Assembly (NCBI GenBank): GCA_964651325.1 | Contig: CAZYXP010000123.1 | Location: 1-11,366, forward strand | Direction: 5' to 3' | Source of the DNA: JADFOB01 sp964651325 | Lineage (GTDB): Bacteria; Planctomycetota; Phycisphaerae; UBA1845 | DNA length: 11,366 nucleotides | In this document: positions 5,047 through 11,366 of the stretch, one piece after another | How positions within the stretch are numbered: position 1 is the first letter of the stretch | How the letters are laid out: every line of letters begins with the position of its first letter | Program-made: the position numbers and the translations under genes | Notes under the pieces: generated by a model | Told to the model about the DNA's origin: nothing | The model's input: the letters and a program-made list of their open reading frames with translations, nothing else | Database searches by the model: none

Positions 5047-7464
5047 ATGGGTGAACATACCTACGAACTCTGCCTGGCGATGGGCGTGCTCTCGCCGATG
5101 ATCAGCTTCTGGCTGTTGGTCTTCTTCGGCCCGAAGATGGGCAAGCCCGCGGCCGGTTGGTTCTGCGTGCTGATGGGCATGGGGGTTCCGCTTGCGCTGG
5201 CGACGTACGTGCTCATCGGCTGGCTCGGCGCTGTGGACAGCGGCCATGCCGCCTTTCTCACGGAGCATGCTTGGCGAGGGACCTGGGCGCTACTGGGCGA
5301 CGTCCCGATCACCATCGGCGTCAAGCTCGATTCACTGACCGTCGGCATGTACTTCATGGTGACATTCATCGCGTTTTGGATTTTTGTCTTCAGCGTGGGC
5401 TACATGTCGGGCCACAGCGACGAGGTCGCCGGCAAGAGCAAGTACCACCGGTTTTTCGCTTATCTATCGCTCTTTGCGTTCAGCATGTTGGGGTTGGTCG
5501 TCAGCAGCAACCTACTTTTCCTGTTCATTTTCTGGGAGTTGGTTGGGCTCTGCAGCTATCTGCTGATCGGCTACTACTTCCACGAGCGTGTGCCGCAATA
5601 CGCGGCGATGAAAGCCTTCATCACGAACCGCGTCGGCGATTTCGGATTCATCATCGGGATGATGCTGGTCTACTTCCAATTGCACACGTTGGATCTCGAC
5701 GGCGCGGCCGCCGAGTTCGCGCGGCAGTTTTCGGCGGGCACGGGCATATTTGCCAGCGACTTTTCGATGTTTGGATGGTCGCTAGCCACCATCATGGGCG
5801 TCGGCCTGTTCTGCGGGGCGATGGGCAAAAGCGCTCAATTCCCGCTGCACGTGTGGCTCCCCGATGCCATGGCCGGCCCGACGCCGGTCAGCGCGCTGAT
5901 CCACGCCGCGACGATGGTGGCGGCCGGGGTCTATCTGGTCGCACGCGTCTTTCGTCTGATGACACCGGACGCGCTTATGTTCGTGGCAGCGATCGGCTGC
6001 ATCACGCTGACGCTCATGGCGCTGATCGCCATGGTTCAAACGGACATTAAGAAATGTCTGGCTTATTCGACGCTTTCACAACTGGGTTACATGATCTTCG
6101 GCATGGGCTGCGGCGCGTGGATCGCGGCACTGTTTCATCTGATCACGCACGCCTTTTTCAAGGCCATGCTTTTCCTCTGCTCCGGGCAGGTGATCGAGGG
6201 CTGCCACCACGAGCAGGACATGCGCAAGATGGGCGGGCTGATGAAAAAGATGCCCGTGACGGGGCTTACTTTTCTGATCGGCGTGCTGGCGATTTCCGGC
6301 GCGGGGATTCCCGGATGGTCGTTCGGCTCGGGTGAACACAAGACCAAGATTGGTCTGGGTGGGTTTTTTAGTAAGGATGAGATTCTCGCGGTCGCGTACA
6401 CACGGTCGTACATCTGGGAAAAAGGTGATTACAAAAAGCACGTGCCCCGTGCGCATGGTCACGACGAACGCAACGAACCCCATGAATCCGACGAGCACGC
6501 ATCGACTGGGGGCGAAGCGGAGCCGCGCGTGCGTCTGGCGAACATGCAGGCCCACGGCGAGGGGCATGCGGAGGCCGGCGCGTCGCACGGGCTAACGCCC
6601 GCGGCTCCTGGGGATCATGGCGAAGCCGGCAAGGCCGCTATTTTTGCGGGCACCGAGGCGCTGCCGCCGTGGATGTTCTGGCTGGCGATCATCACCGCCT
6701 ACATCACGCCGTTCTACATGATGCGGGCGTGGTGGCTGACGTTCATGGGCAAGCCTCGCGATGAGCATGTTCATCATCATGCCCACGAGACTCCGATGAT
6801 GTACGTCCCGCTTGTGGTGCTGGCCGCCGGTACGCTGGTGGCGAGTTACTTCCTGTTCCGGTACCTGATCGCGGATGCGGCCGGGGCGGCGACGGACGCC
6901 GCGATGGTCATGGCGATCGACGGGGAACTGCACACGCCCGCCATCGCCGCGGCTCATCACTGGTTGGCTTGGGGCGTCGGCGGGGCGTTCGTGGTTGGGT
7001 TCCTGGTGGCGATCGCCATTTACGGGCGGGGCTTGGCCATGGCGAAGGCCATCAAGCGATTGCCGGGGGTTTCGCTGCTCCACACGCTGCTTGATCACAA
7101 GTACTACATCGACGAGTTGTACCACCTGGTCTGGGTCAAGGGGTGTTTGCTGCTCTCAAAGATCGCGGGTCTGGTGGACACCTATATCGTGGATATGTTC
7201 TTCAACCTCGCGGCCGCGATGACGCGCATGTTCGCGTTTCTTTCCGGGTTGTTCGACGCGGAAGGCATCGATGGCATCGTCAACGGGGTGGCCGACACGT
7301 CCAAAATGGCGGGCGGCTGGATCTGCCGACCTCAGACCGGTCGGATTCGAAATTACGTCCTGTTTGCGACGGCCGTGGCGGTCGTCGCGTTCGCGTGCAT
7401 CTTGTATTTCGGGATGGACACCGCCTCGATTGCGTCTTCCGTGGCGTCGTCGGTGGGTCCGTAA
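5047..7464 (+). CDS. nuoL: NADH-quinone oxidoreductase subunit L (NuoL) with large insertions
   Basis: NuoL is the distal antiporter-like proton pump of complex I, carrying the long lateral helix. The product is 805 residues from ATG 5047 (a TTG at 5044 is less likely), against about 613 in E. coli. Core motifs are intact: FIFWELVGLCSYLLIGYY with Glu164, GKSAQFPLHVWLPDAMAGPTPVSALIHAATMV with Lys261, and GFFSKDEIL with Lys443. Two insertions stand out. About 13 residues (within 423-438, with GEHKTK) split the usual IPPFAGFFSKDE motif just before Lys443. A hydrophilic, His-rich stretch follows (459-541, nine His), part of which (SHGLTPAAP, 513-521) is encoded by a palindromic repeat. A second His cluster, DEHVHHHAHE, sits at 572-581. 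The C-terminal lateral-helix and anchor region (to 805) is recognisable. The identity is secure, and the role of the inserts is unknown. Confidence 0.96.
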   Translation: MGEHTYELCLAMGVLSPMISFWLLVFFGPKMGKPAAGWFCVLMGMGVPLALATYVLIGWLGAVDSGHAAFLTEHAWRGTWALLGDVPITIGVKLDSLTVGMYFMVTFIAFWIFVFSVGYMSGHSDEVAGKSKYHRFFAYLSLFAFSMLGLVVSSNLLFLFIFWELVGLCSYLLIGYYFHERVPQYAAMKAFITNRVGDFGFIIGMMLVYFQLHTLDLDGAAAEFARQFSAGTGIFASDFSMFGWSLATIMGVGLFCGAMGKSAQFPLHVWLPDAMAGPTPVSALIHAATMVAAGVYLVARVFRLMTPDALMFVAAIGCITLTLMALIAMVQTDIKKCLAYSTLSQLGYMIFGMGCGAWIAALFHLITHAFFKAMLFLCSGQVIEGCHHEQDMRKMGGLMKKMPVTGLTFLIGVLAISGAGIPGWSFGSGEHKTKIGLGGFFSKDEILAVAYTRSYIWEKGDYKKHVPRAHGHDERNEPHESDEHASTGGEAEPRVRLANMQAHGEGHAEAGASHGLTPAAPGDHGEAGKAAIFAGTEALPPWMFWLAIITAYITPFYMMRAWWLTFMGKPRDEHVHHHAHETPMMYVPLVVLAAGTLVASYFLFRYLIADAAGAATDAAMVMAIDGELHTPAIAAAHHWLAWGVGGAFVVGFLVAIAIYGRGLAMAKAIKRLPGVSLLHTLLDHKYYIDELYHLVWVKGCLLLSKIAGLVDTYIVDMFFNLAAAMTRMFAFLSGLFDAEGIDGIVNGVADTSKMAGGWICRPQTGRIRNYVLFATAVAVVAFACILYFGMDTASIASSVASSVGP
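6583..6608 (-). repeat. Palindromic dispersed repeat, copy 3 (inside nuoL)
   Basis: Read on the minus strand this segment aligns with copy 2 at 21 of 26 positions, including the conserved GAGCCGCGGGC flank. Its core is CGGGCTAACGCCCG on the plus strand (5-bp stem, 4-nt loop). It lies inside the nuoL coding sequence without disturbing the frame and encodes SHGLTPAAP in the hydrophilic insert. Its opposite orientation and extra divergence suggest an insertion independent of copies 1 and 2. Confidence 0.6.
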
Positions 7465-7488
7465 GTTTGCATAAGAGCGGTTTGACCG

Positions 7489-9156
7489 ATGAGTAATCTT
7501 CTTTCGCTAATCGTATTTCTGCCGATGATCGGCGGGTTGGCCTGCCTGTTTGTCCCGCGCAAACAGGTTCGCGTGGTGGCTGTAGCCGCAGCGGGTCTGA
7601 CCTTGTTGCTCTCGCTGACGCTGTTTGGCACCTTTCTCGGGGCATCCGGTGACGCCGCCAGTGCGGTCTTTGGATCTAGCTACGGCACGCTGCAGCACGT
7701 CGAGCGAGCGGCCTGGATCACGGGCGAGCGATTCAGCATTGAGTATTTCCTCGGTGTGGATGGTCTGGGATTCCCGCTCGTGGTGCTCACGACGCTGGTT
7801 TCCTTCTTGGCTTGCCTGGCGAGTTGGAATTTCGACACATGGAAGATCACGAAGGGGATTCGTGCTTACTTCTTCCTGTTTCTCATGCTTGAAACGGGCA
7901 TGCTCGGCGTGTTCGTCGCGTTGGACTTCTTCCTGTTCTACATTTTCTGGGAGGTAATGCTCCTGCCGATGTATTTCCTCATCGGCGTGTGGGGCGGCGC
8001 GAGGAAGGAATACGCGGCCATCAAGTTCTTCCTGTTCACGCTGGCCGGTTCGGTGCTGATGCTTGTGGCTTTGGTGGCCATGTTCTTCTACAGCGACGCC
8101 GCCATCACCGCCCACATGCAACGCGAGGACGTAGCGAGCGTGGCCAGCGTCTACCGGACCGACGGTGCGGTGTTGACCCATGGCACGTTTGATCTCATCG
8201 AGCTATCCACCAACCCCGTGATTCAGGAGCATTTCGGTGCTCATTCGACGGCGTTCTTGGGCGTCAAGTTCGCGACGGTGATGTTCGTGTTTCTCTTCAT
8301 TGGGTTCGCCATCAAGCTGCCCATTGTGCCGCTGCATACTTGGTTACCCGATGCGCATGTCGAAGCGCCCACGCCGATCAGTATGATCCTGGCCGGGGTT
8401 CTGCTGAAAATGGGCGGGTATGGATTCCTAAGGATATGTTATCCTATCTTTCCCACCGGGGCCGAGTATTGGTCCTTCCTGCTTGCGCTCATCGGAATCG
8501 TGAGCATCTTGTACGGGGCGCTCTGCGCTATGGCGCAGACGGACTTCAAGAAGCTGGTGGCGTACAGCTCCATTTCACACATGGGGTTTGTGTTGCTGGG
8601 CGTGGCGGTCATGACGCCTGCCGGGTTCCAAGGAGCGATGTTTCAGATGCTCGCGCACGGCATCAGCTCGCCGATGTGCTTCTTTCTGGTCGGCGTGATT
8701 TACGAACGAGCCCATCACCGCGTGATCAACCGCTTCGGCGGCTTGTGGCTGACGATGCCCAAGTATGGCACGATGGCGACGATTGGATTTTTTGCGGCCC
8801 TCGGTTTGCCCGGTATGTGCGGATTTATTGGGGAGATTTGGGTGCTGCTCGGGGTGTTTGACGCGGGGCAGAAATTCACGTGGGCCTATCCCATGGCGAT
8901 CATTTCGGCGGCCTCCGTAATTCTAACGGCCGGATATATTCTCTGGCTGGTGCGGCGGGTCTACTTGGGGGCCGAGCGAGAGGAATACAAAGGCTTCCCA
9001 GACGTGTCGGCTCGCGAAATGTTCATACTGGTGCCGCTAGCGGGGCTGTGTATTGCGTTGGGGATTTTGCCGATGCAAACTGTCTTCAACTTTACCAATG
9101 GTACGCTCGACTTGATGCTCGCTCAGGTGATTGGCGCGATTGCGTCGCTGGGATAA
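7489..9156 (+). CDS. nuoM: NADH-quinone oxidoreductase subunit M (NuoM)
   Basis: NuoM is the middle antiporter-like proton-pumping subunit. The product is 555 residues, slightly longer than the E. coli 509. Catalytic positions are present: Glu155 in FYIFWEVMLLPMYFLIGVWGG, Lys276 in FAIKLPIVPLHTWLPDAHVEAPTPIS, Lys307 in GVLLKMGGYG and Glu449 in CGFIGEIWVLLGVF, along with FKKLVAYSSISHMGFV. A hydrophilic loop at about 205-245 (residues such as HMQREDVASVASVYRTDG) accounts for most of the extra length. The start ATG 7489 lies 24 bp after the nuoL stop, with only a weak purine stretch (AAGAGCGG) upstream. Nothing suggests damage. Confidence 0.97.
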   Translation: MSNLLSLIVFLPMIGGLACLFVPRKQVRVVAVAAAGLTLLLSLTLFGTFLGASGDAASAVFGSSYGTLQHVERAAWITGERFSIEYFLGVDGLGFPLVVLTTLVSFLACLASWNFDTWKITKGIRAYFFLFLMLETGMLGVFVALDFFLFYIFWEVMLLPMYFLIGVWGGARKEYAAIKFFLFTLAGSVLMLVALVAMFFYSDAAITAHMQREDVASVASVYRTDGAVLTHGTFDLIELSTNPVIQEHFGAHSTAFLGVKFATVMFVFLFIGFAIKLPIVPLHTWLPDAHVEAPTPISMILAGVLLKMGGYGFLRICYPIFPTGAEYWSFLLALIGIVSILYGALCAMAQTDFKKLVAYSSISHMGFVLLGVAVMTPAGFQGAMFQMLAHGISSPMCFFLVGVIYERAHHRVINRFGGLWLTMPKYGTMATIGFFAALGLPGMCGFIGEIWVLLGVFDAGQKFTWAYPMAIISAASVILTAGYILWLVRRVYLGAEREEYKGFPDVSAREMFILVPLAGLCIALGILPMQTVFNFTNGTLDLMLAQVIGAIASLG

Positions 9157-9161
9157 TCAAA

Positions 9162-9200
9162 GATGAACCACCAAGACACGAAGACACCAAGAAGAAAGAG
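9162..9200 (+). repeat. AACCACCAAGACACGAAGAC-type dispersed repeat, full copy
   Basis: GATGAACCACCAAGACACGA followed by AGACACCAAGAAGAAAGAG matches an intergenic repeat that I recall from many planctomycetes and other environmental bacteria. It contains a nested period of ACACGAAG/ACACCAAG. From ATG 9163 it encodes the peptide MNHQDTKTPRRKR before a TAG, a typical spurious product of this repeat. Confidence 0.65.
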
Positions 9201-9218
9201 ATAGTAAGTTGTTAAGGA

Positions 9219-9249
9219 GATGAACCACCAGGCACGAAGAAACAATGAG
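9219..9249 (+). repeat. AACCACCAAGACACGAAGAC-type dispersed repeat, degenerate second copy
   Basis: GATGAACCACCAGGCACGAA followed by GAAACAATGAG repeats the start of the copy at 9162 with internal deletions and substitutions, 57 bp downstream. It is preceded by GTTAAGGAG, so a short ORF (MNHQARRNNE) with a Shine-Dalgarno-like sequence directly abutting its ATG exists, but I do not consider it a gene. Confidence 0.55.
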
Positions 9250-9313
9250 TAGGCGTGGTGGTTTGTAGCGTGGATGCGTTTGTGGTTCTTGTGATTGAAG
9301 GGTACGGACTTAA

Positions 9314-10942
9314 GTGGATGTGACGGGATCAGCTGGCTTGTGGGATGGATTCAACATCGGGCAAGCGCTTTCGATGTTCCTGCCGATGATCGTGCTGATC
9401 TGCACGATGCTCTGTGTGGTCGCCTGCCCCATCGTCTTCGGTCGCGGCGCACGGAAGATCGGGGCGATCGTCGTAGTGGGCATCGCCGTCGCATTTTGGG
9501 CTTGTATCCGATTGCATGCTACGGTTCCCTATGGCGGCTTCAGCGGTCTCTCGCCCGGTGGCGATCTTGGCATGTTGATCGCCGACAACCTTTCGATCTT
9601 CTTCCAGTTCGTCTTACTCGCGTTCATGGCCGGTGTCGTTTGGCTGTGGTGGATGGGATCGGCCGCAACCGAGGAAAACGCTCCGGAGTTCTTCATTCTG
9701 TTGCTCGGCGGCGCGCTGGGCATGGTGCTTATGGTAAGCACAACGCATCTGCTTATGATCTTGATCGCCATTGAAACGGCCTCGCTGCCCAGCTATGCGA
9801 TTGTTGGGTTTGACAAGCGCGATCGCCTCGGGGCGGAGGCCTCGCTGAAGTACATGATCTTCGGGGCCGTTTCCGCCGCGATCATGCTTTATGGGATGAG
9901 CTTGCTATACGGTCTGACCGGCAGTTTGGATGTCGCGGACATCGCGAAATACGCTACCAATAATCTGCACGCGGGCCACAACCGTGTGGTCCTCGCCATG
10001 GGGCTGCTCTGTTTCCTTTCGGGGATTCTGTTTAAGATTTCCGCGGTGCCGTTTCATTTTTGGTGCCCCGACGCCTTCGAGGGTGCCAAAGTCGAAGTAA
10101 CCACCTGGCTGAGCGTCGTCAGCAAAGCGGCCGGCGTGATTCTGCTCATGCGGTTGGTGATCGTGTTTTGCGACGCGCTGTCGCATCCTGCGTACGTGGC
10201 TTCCTTGGCACCCTTGGCATGGACGATTGCCATCGTCGCCGCGGTCACGTGTACGGTCGGCAACTTCGCTGCCTACAGCCAGCACAGCGTCAAGCGGCTG
10301 CTTGCGTATTCTTCCATCGCCCACGCAGGCTACATGATGATGGCCGCGGCCATTTTTCTGCATCCCGACGTGTCCGGTTCCGAGCTTCGCGTCTCGGCGC
10401 TGCTCATGTATGTCGTGATCTATCTGTTCATGAACCTGGGCGCCTTCGGCGTGACGGCCATGGTCATCTGGGAAACGGGCGGTGATCATATCAGCAACTT
10501 CACCGGACTGATCCGCCGGGCACCGTGGTTGGCCGTGCCGATGATTGTTTGCCTTGTTTCCCTTGTGGGGCTGCCGCCGTTTGCCGGATTCATCGGTAAG
10601 TGGTGGATCTTAGTCGCGCTGGGCGGCTTGATGGAAACCGATCTCGGTTGGTTTCTGGTGATCGTGGCGGTCGCCAACACGCTGGTCAGTGTGTACTACT
10701 ACATGCGGATTGTCGTCCAGATGTCCCTGAAAGACGACAAGCAACCGGCCATGACGCCGCCGCTGGGCGGGATCGCCTTAGTCAACGGTTGCGCGATCGC
10801 CCTTGTGGCGCTCTTTGTGCTGGCCGGTCCACTCAAGCGAGCCGTCGATTCGTTTTCTCCGATCGTTTCCGTCGCAGCTCGAACGCAACAAGAAACCACC
10901 GGGTTGGCTGCCCGTGATGTTTCGAGGTCGAGTCACCCGTGA
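9314..10942 (+). CDS. nuoN: NADH-quinone oxidoreductase subunit N (NuoN)
   Basis: NuoN is the antiporter-like proton pump nearest the NuoJ/K module. The product is 542 residues, against about 485 in E. coli. It keeps Glu154 (IAIETASLPSYAIVGF), Lys241 (ILFKISAVPFHFWCPDAFEGA), Lys271 (LSVVSKAAGV), the VKRLLAYSSIAHAGYMM motif and Lys429 (FAGFIGKWWILVALGG). The start is GTG 9314; a second in-frame GTG at 9320 is possible, and the upstream GAAGGG (9296-9301) is a distant Shine-Dalgarno. The C-terminal tail after about residue 515 is polar and not conserved. Its stop TGA overlaps the ATG of the next gene, indicating coupled translation. Confidence 0.96.
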   Translation: MDVTGSAGLWDGFNIGQALSMFLPMIVLICTMLCVVACPIVFGRGARKIGAIVVVGIAVAFWACIRLHATVPYGGFSGLSPGGDLGMLIADNLSIFFQFVLLAFMAGVVWLWWMGSAATEENAPEFFILLLGGALGMVLMVSTTHLLMILIAIETASLPSYAIVGFDKRDRLGAEASLKYMIFGAVSAAIMLYGMSLLYGLTGSLDVADIAKYATNNLHAGHNRVVLAMGLLCFLSGILFKISAVPFHFWCPDAFEGAKVEVTTWLSVVSKAAGVILLMRLVIVFCDALSHPAYVASLAPLAWTIAIVAAVTCTVGNFAAYSQHSVKRLLAYSSIAHAGYMMMAAAIFLHPDVSGSELRVSALLMYVVIYLFMNLGAFGVTAMVIWETGGDHISNFTGLIRRAPWLAVPMIVCLVSLVGLPPFAGFIGKWWILVALGGLMETDLGWFLVIVAVANTLVSVYYYMRIVVQMSLKDDKQPAMTPPLGGIALVNGCAIALVALFVLAGPLKRAVDSFSPIVSVAARTQQETTGLAARDVSRSSHP

Positions 10943-11366
10943 TGTCGCATGAATCGGTGCTGTCGATGCTGGACGAGCTGCTTGCGCTGGAGCAGCGGCA
11001 GCTTGCCGTGCGCCTTGGCGAGTCGGCGGTCTTTGTAGCGCGCAAGTCGCTCGATCGCCGAGGGGTGATCCCGAGGCTGTGCGAACAGGCTGATCGAAAC
11101 GCCGAGCTGCTGGTGCATACGATGGGCCTGCTGGGCGGGTCTCCCGGTCCGCGAGTCGGGGATTTGTCCTCGGCCGGGCTCCATTTTCAGGAGCTTTCCT
11201 GTGTGCTGCCGGCGTTGGTCGATGATCTTGCGGCGCTGGTCAAGGCCTATCGCGTCGCAGCCGAGCGAGTATCCATTCACCCCCGCGCCGCGGATGTCGT
11301 AGGCCGGATTCTGCAAGGCCACCAAGCTGAGCTCGATACCCTCTCCGCGCCGCGCGAAGCCAATGC
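10942..11366 (+). CDS. Helical protein, possibly ferritin-like, partial at the window edge
   Basis: The frame opens at ATG 10942, overlapping the nuoN stop as TGATG, and stays open for 141 codons to the end of the window. The sequence is soluble and helical throughout: MLDELLALEQRQLAVRLGES (9-28), CEQADRNAELLVHTMGLLGG (48-67), then two further helices containing VKAYRVAAERV and GRILQGHQAELDTL. Four helices with scattered Glu/His (ELLALEQ, AELLVH, HQAEL) and the LLGGSPGP turn recall ferritin-like or rubrerythrin-type bundles such as DUF2383-like proteins, but a full diiron ligand set is not evident. It is coupled to the nuo operon and might act in iron or redox stress; this is inference only. 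Confidence 0.6.
   Translation, partial: MSHESVLSMLDELLALEQRQLAVRLGESAVFVARKSLDRRGVIPRLCEQADRNAELLVHTMGLLGGSPGPRVGDLSSAGLHFQELSCVLPALVDDLAALVKAYRVAAERVSIHPRAADVVGRILQGHQAELDTLSAPREAN

Larger units (their letters stand above)
9157..9313 (+). other. nuoM-nuoN intergenic region made largely of dispersed repeats
   Basis: This 157-bp gap is the longest stretch without a conserved gene. It holds two related direct repeats (9162-9200 and 9219-9249) and an inverted match to their first bases: AACCACCA at 9223-9230 pairs with TGGTGGTT at 9256-9263, with a 25-nt loop. Base composition is purine- and A-richer than the flanking genes. I see no clear promoter. GAAGGG at 9296-9301 may serve as a distant Shine-Dalgarno for nuoN. 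Confidence 0.5.

Noticed and set aside
5157..6050. 297-codon plus-strand ORF in another frame inside nuoL
   Set aside because: Arg/Gly/His-rich composition without any motif, entirely within conserved NuoL coding sequence; an out-of-frame shadow.
7507..8181. Minus-strand ORF of 224 codons opposite nuoM
   Set aside because: Low-complexity charged translation opposite a conserved antiporter subunit, with no ribosome-binding site or family resemblance.
8431..8445. Perfect AGGATA-TGT-TATCCT hairpin inside nuoM
   Set aside because: It encodes conserved-looking residues (RICYPIF), is isolated, has no T-run and no second copy; most likely chance.
9220..9252. Short ORF MNHQARRNNE preceded by AAGGAG
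   Set aside because: The Shine-Dalgarno-like sequence abuts the ATG with no spacer, and the peptide is simply the translation of a degenerate dispersed repeat.

Overview
The window is a single plus-strand gene cluster built around the membrane arm of respiratory complex I (NADH:quinone oxidoreductase). In order it carries a two-gene HEPN/BolA-like pair, nuoD, a 75-codon spacer ORF, nuoH, nuoJ, nuoK, nuoL, nuoM and nuoN, and then the start of a helical, possibly ferritin-like gene that runs off the right edge. Every gene lies on the same strand with short or negative spacing, so most of it could be one transcription unit. I saw no RNA gene, CRISPR array or transposase.

The organism is most likely a bacterium of the Planctomycetota (inference). 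The clues are the enlarged NuoH with an extra N-terminal membrane region, a NuoJ preceded by a signal-peptide-like segment, a NuoL of about 805 residues with a His-rich insert, and two families of dispersed repeats that I associate with such genomes: GGGCTTYAGCCC palindromes and AACCACCAAGACACGAAGAC-type repeats. This placement rests on recall of family features, not on a search.

Layout. Positions 1-64 hold the tail of an unidentified upstream ORF. Positions 80-786 hold a HEPN-domain protein overlapping a BolA-like small protein. Positions 801-818 form a small hairpin that contains the only Shine-Dalgarno-like sequence before nuoD. nuoD (826-2049) keeps the quinone-site His, Tyr and Asp at the exact family spacing. 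Positions 2049-2276 form a spacer ORF that overlaps both nuoD and nuoH and contains an 18-bp tandem repeat plus a palindromic repeat. nuoH to nuoN follow, interrupted only by repeat-bearing stretches at the 5' end of nuoJ and between nuoM and nuoN.

How they work together. NuoD is the quinone-site subunit of the peripheral arm, NuoH bridges that site to the membrane arm, NuoJ and NuoK are small connecting and proton-channel subunits, and NuoL, NuoM and NuoN are the three antiporter-like proton pumps. The genes nuoA, B, C, E, F, G and I are not in this window. In the canonical order E-F-G lie between D and H, and I lies between H and J. Here those two junctions each carry a copy of the same palindromic repeat instead. 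A third copy sits in frame inside nuoL, so the most interesting thread is a mobile palindromic element decorating, and possibly reshaping, a complex I operon.
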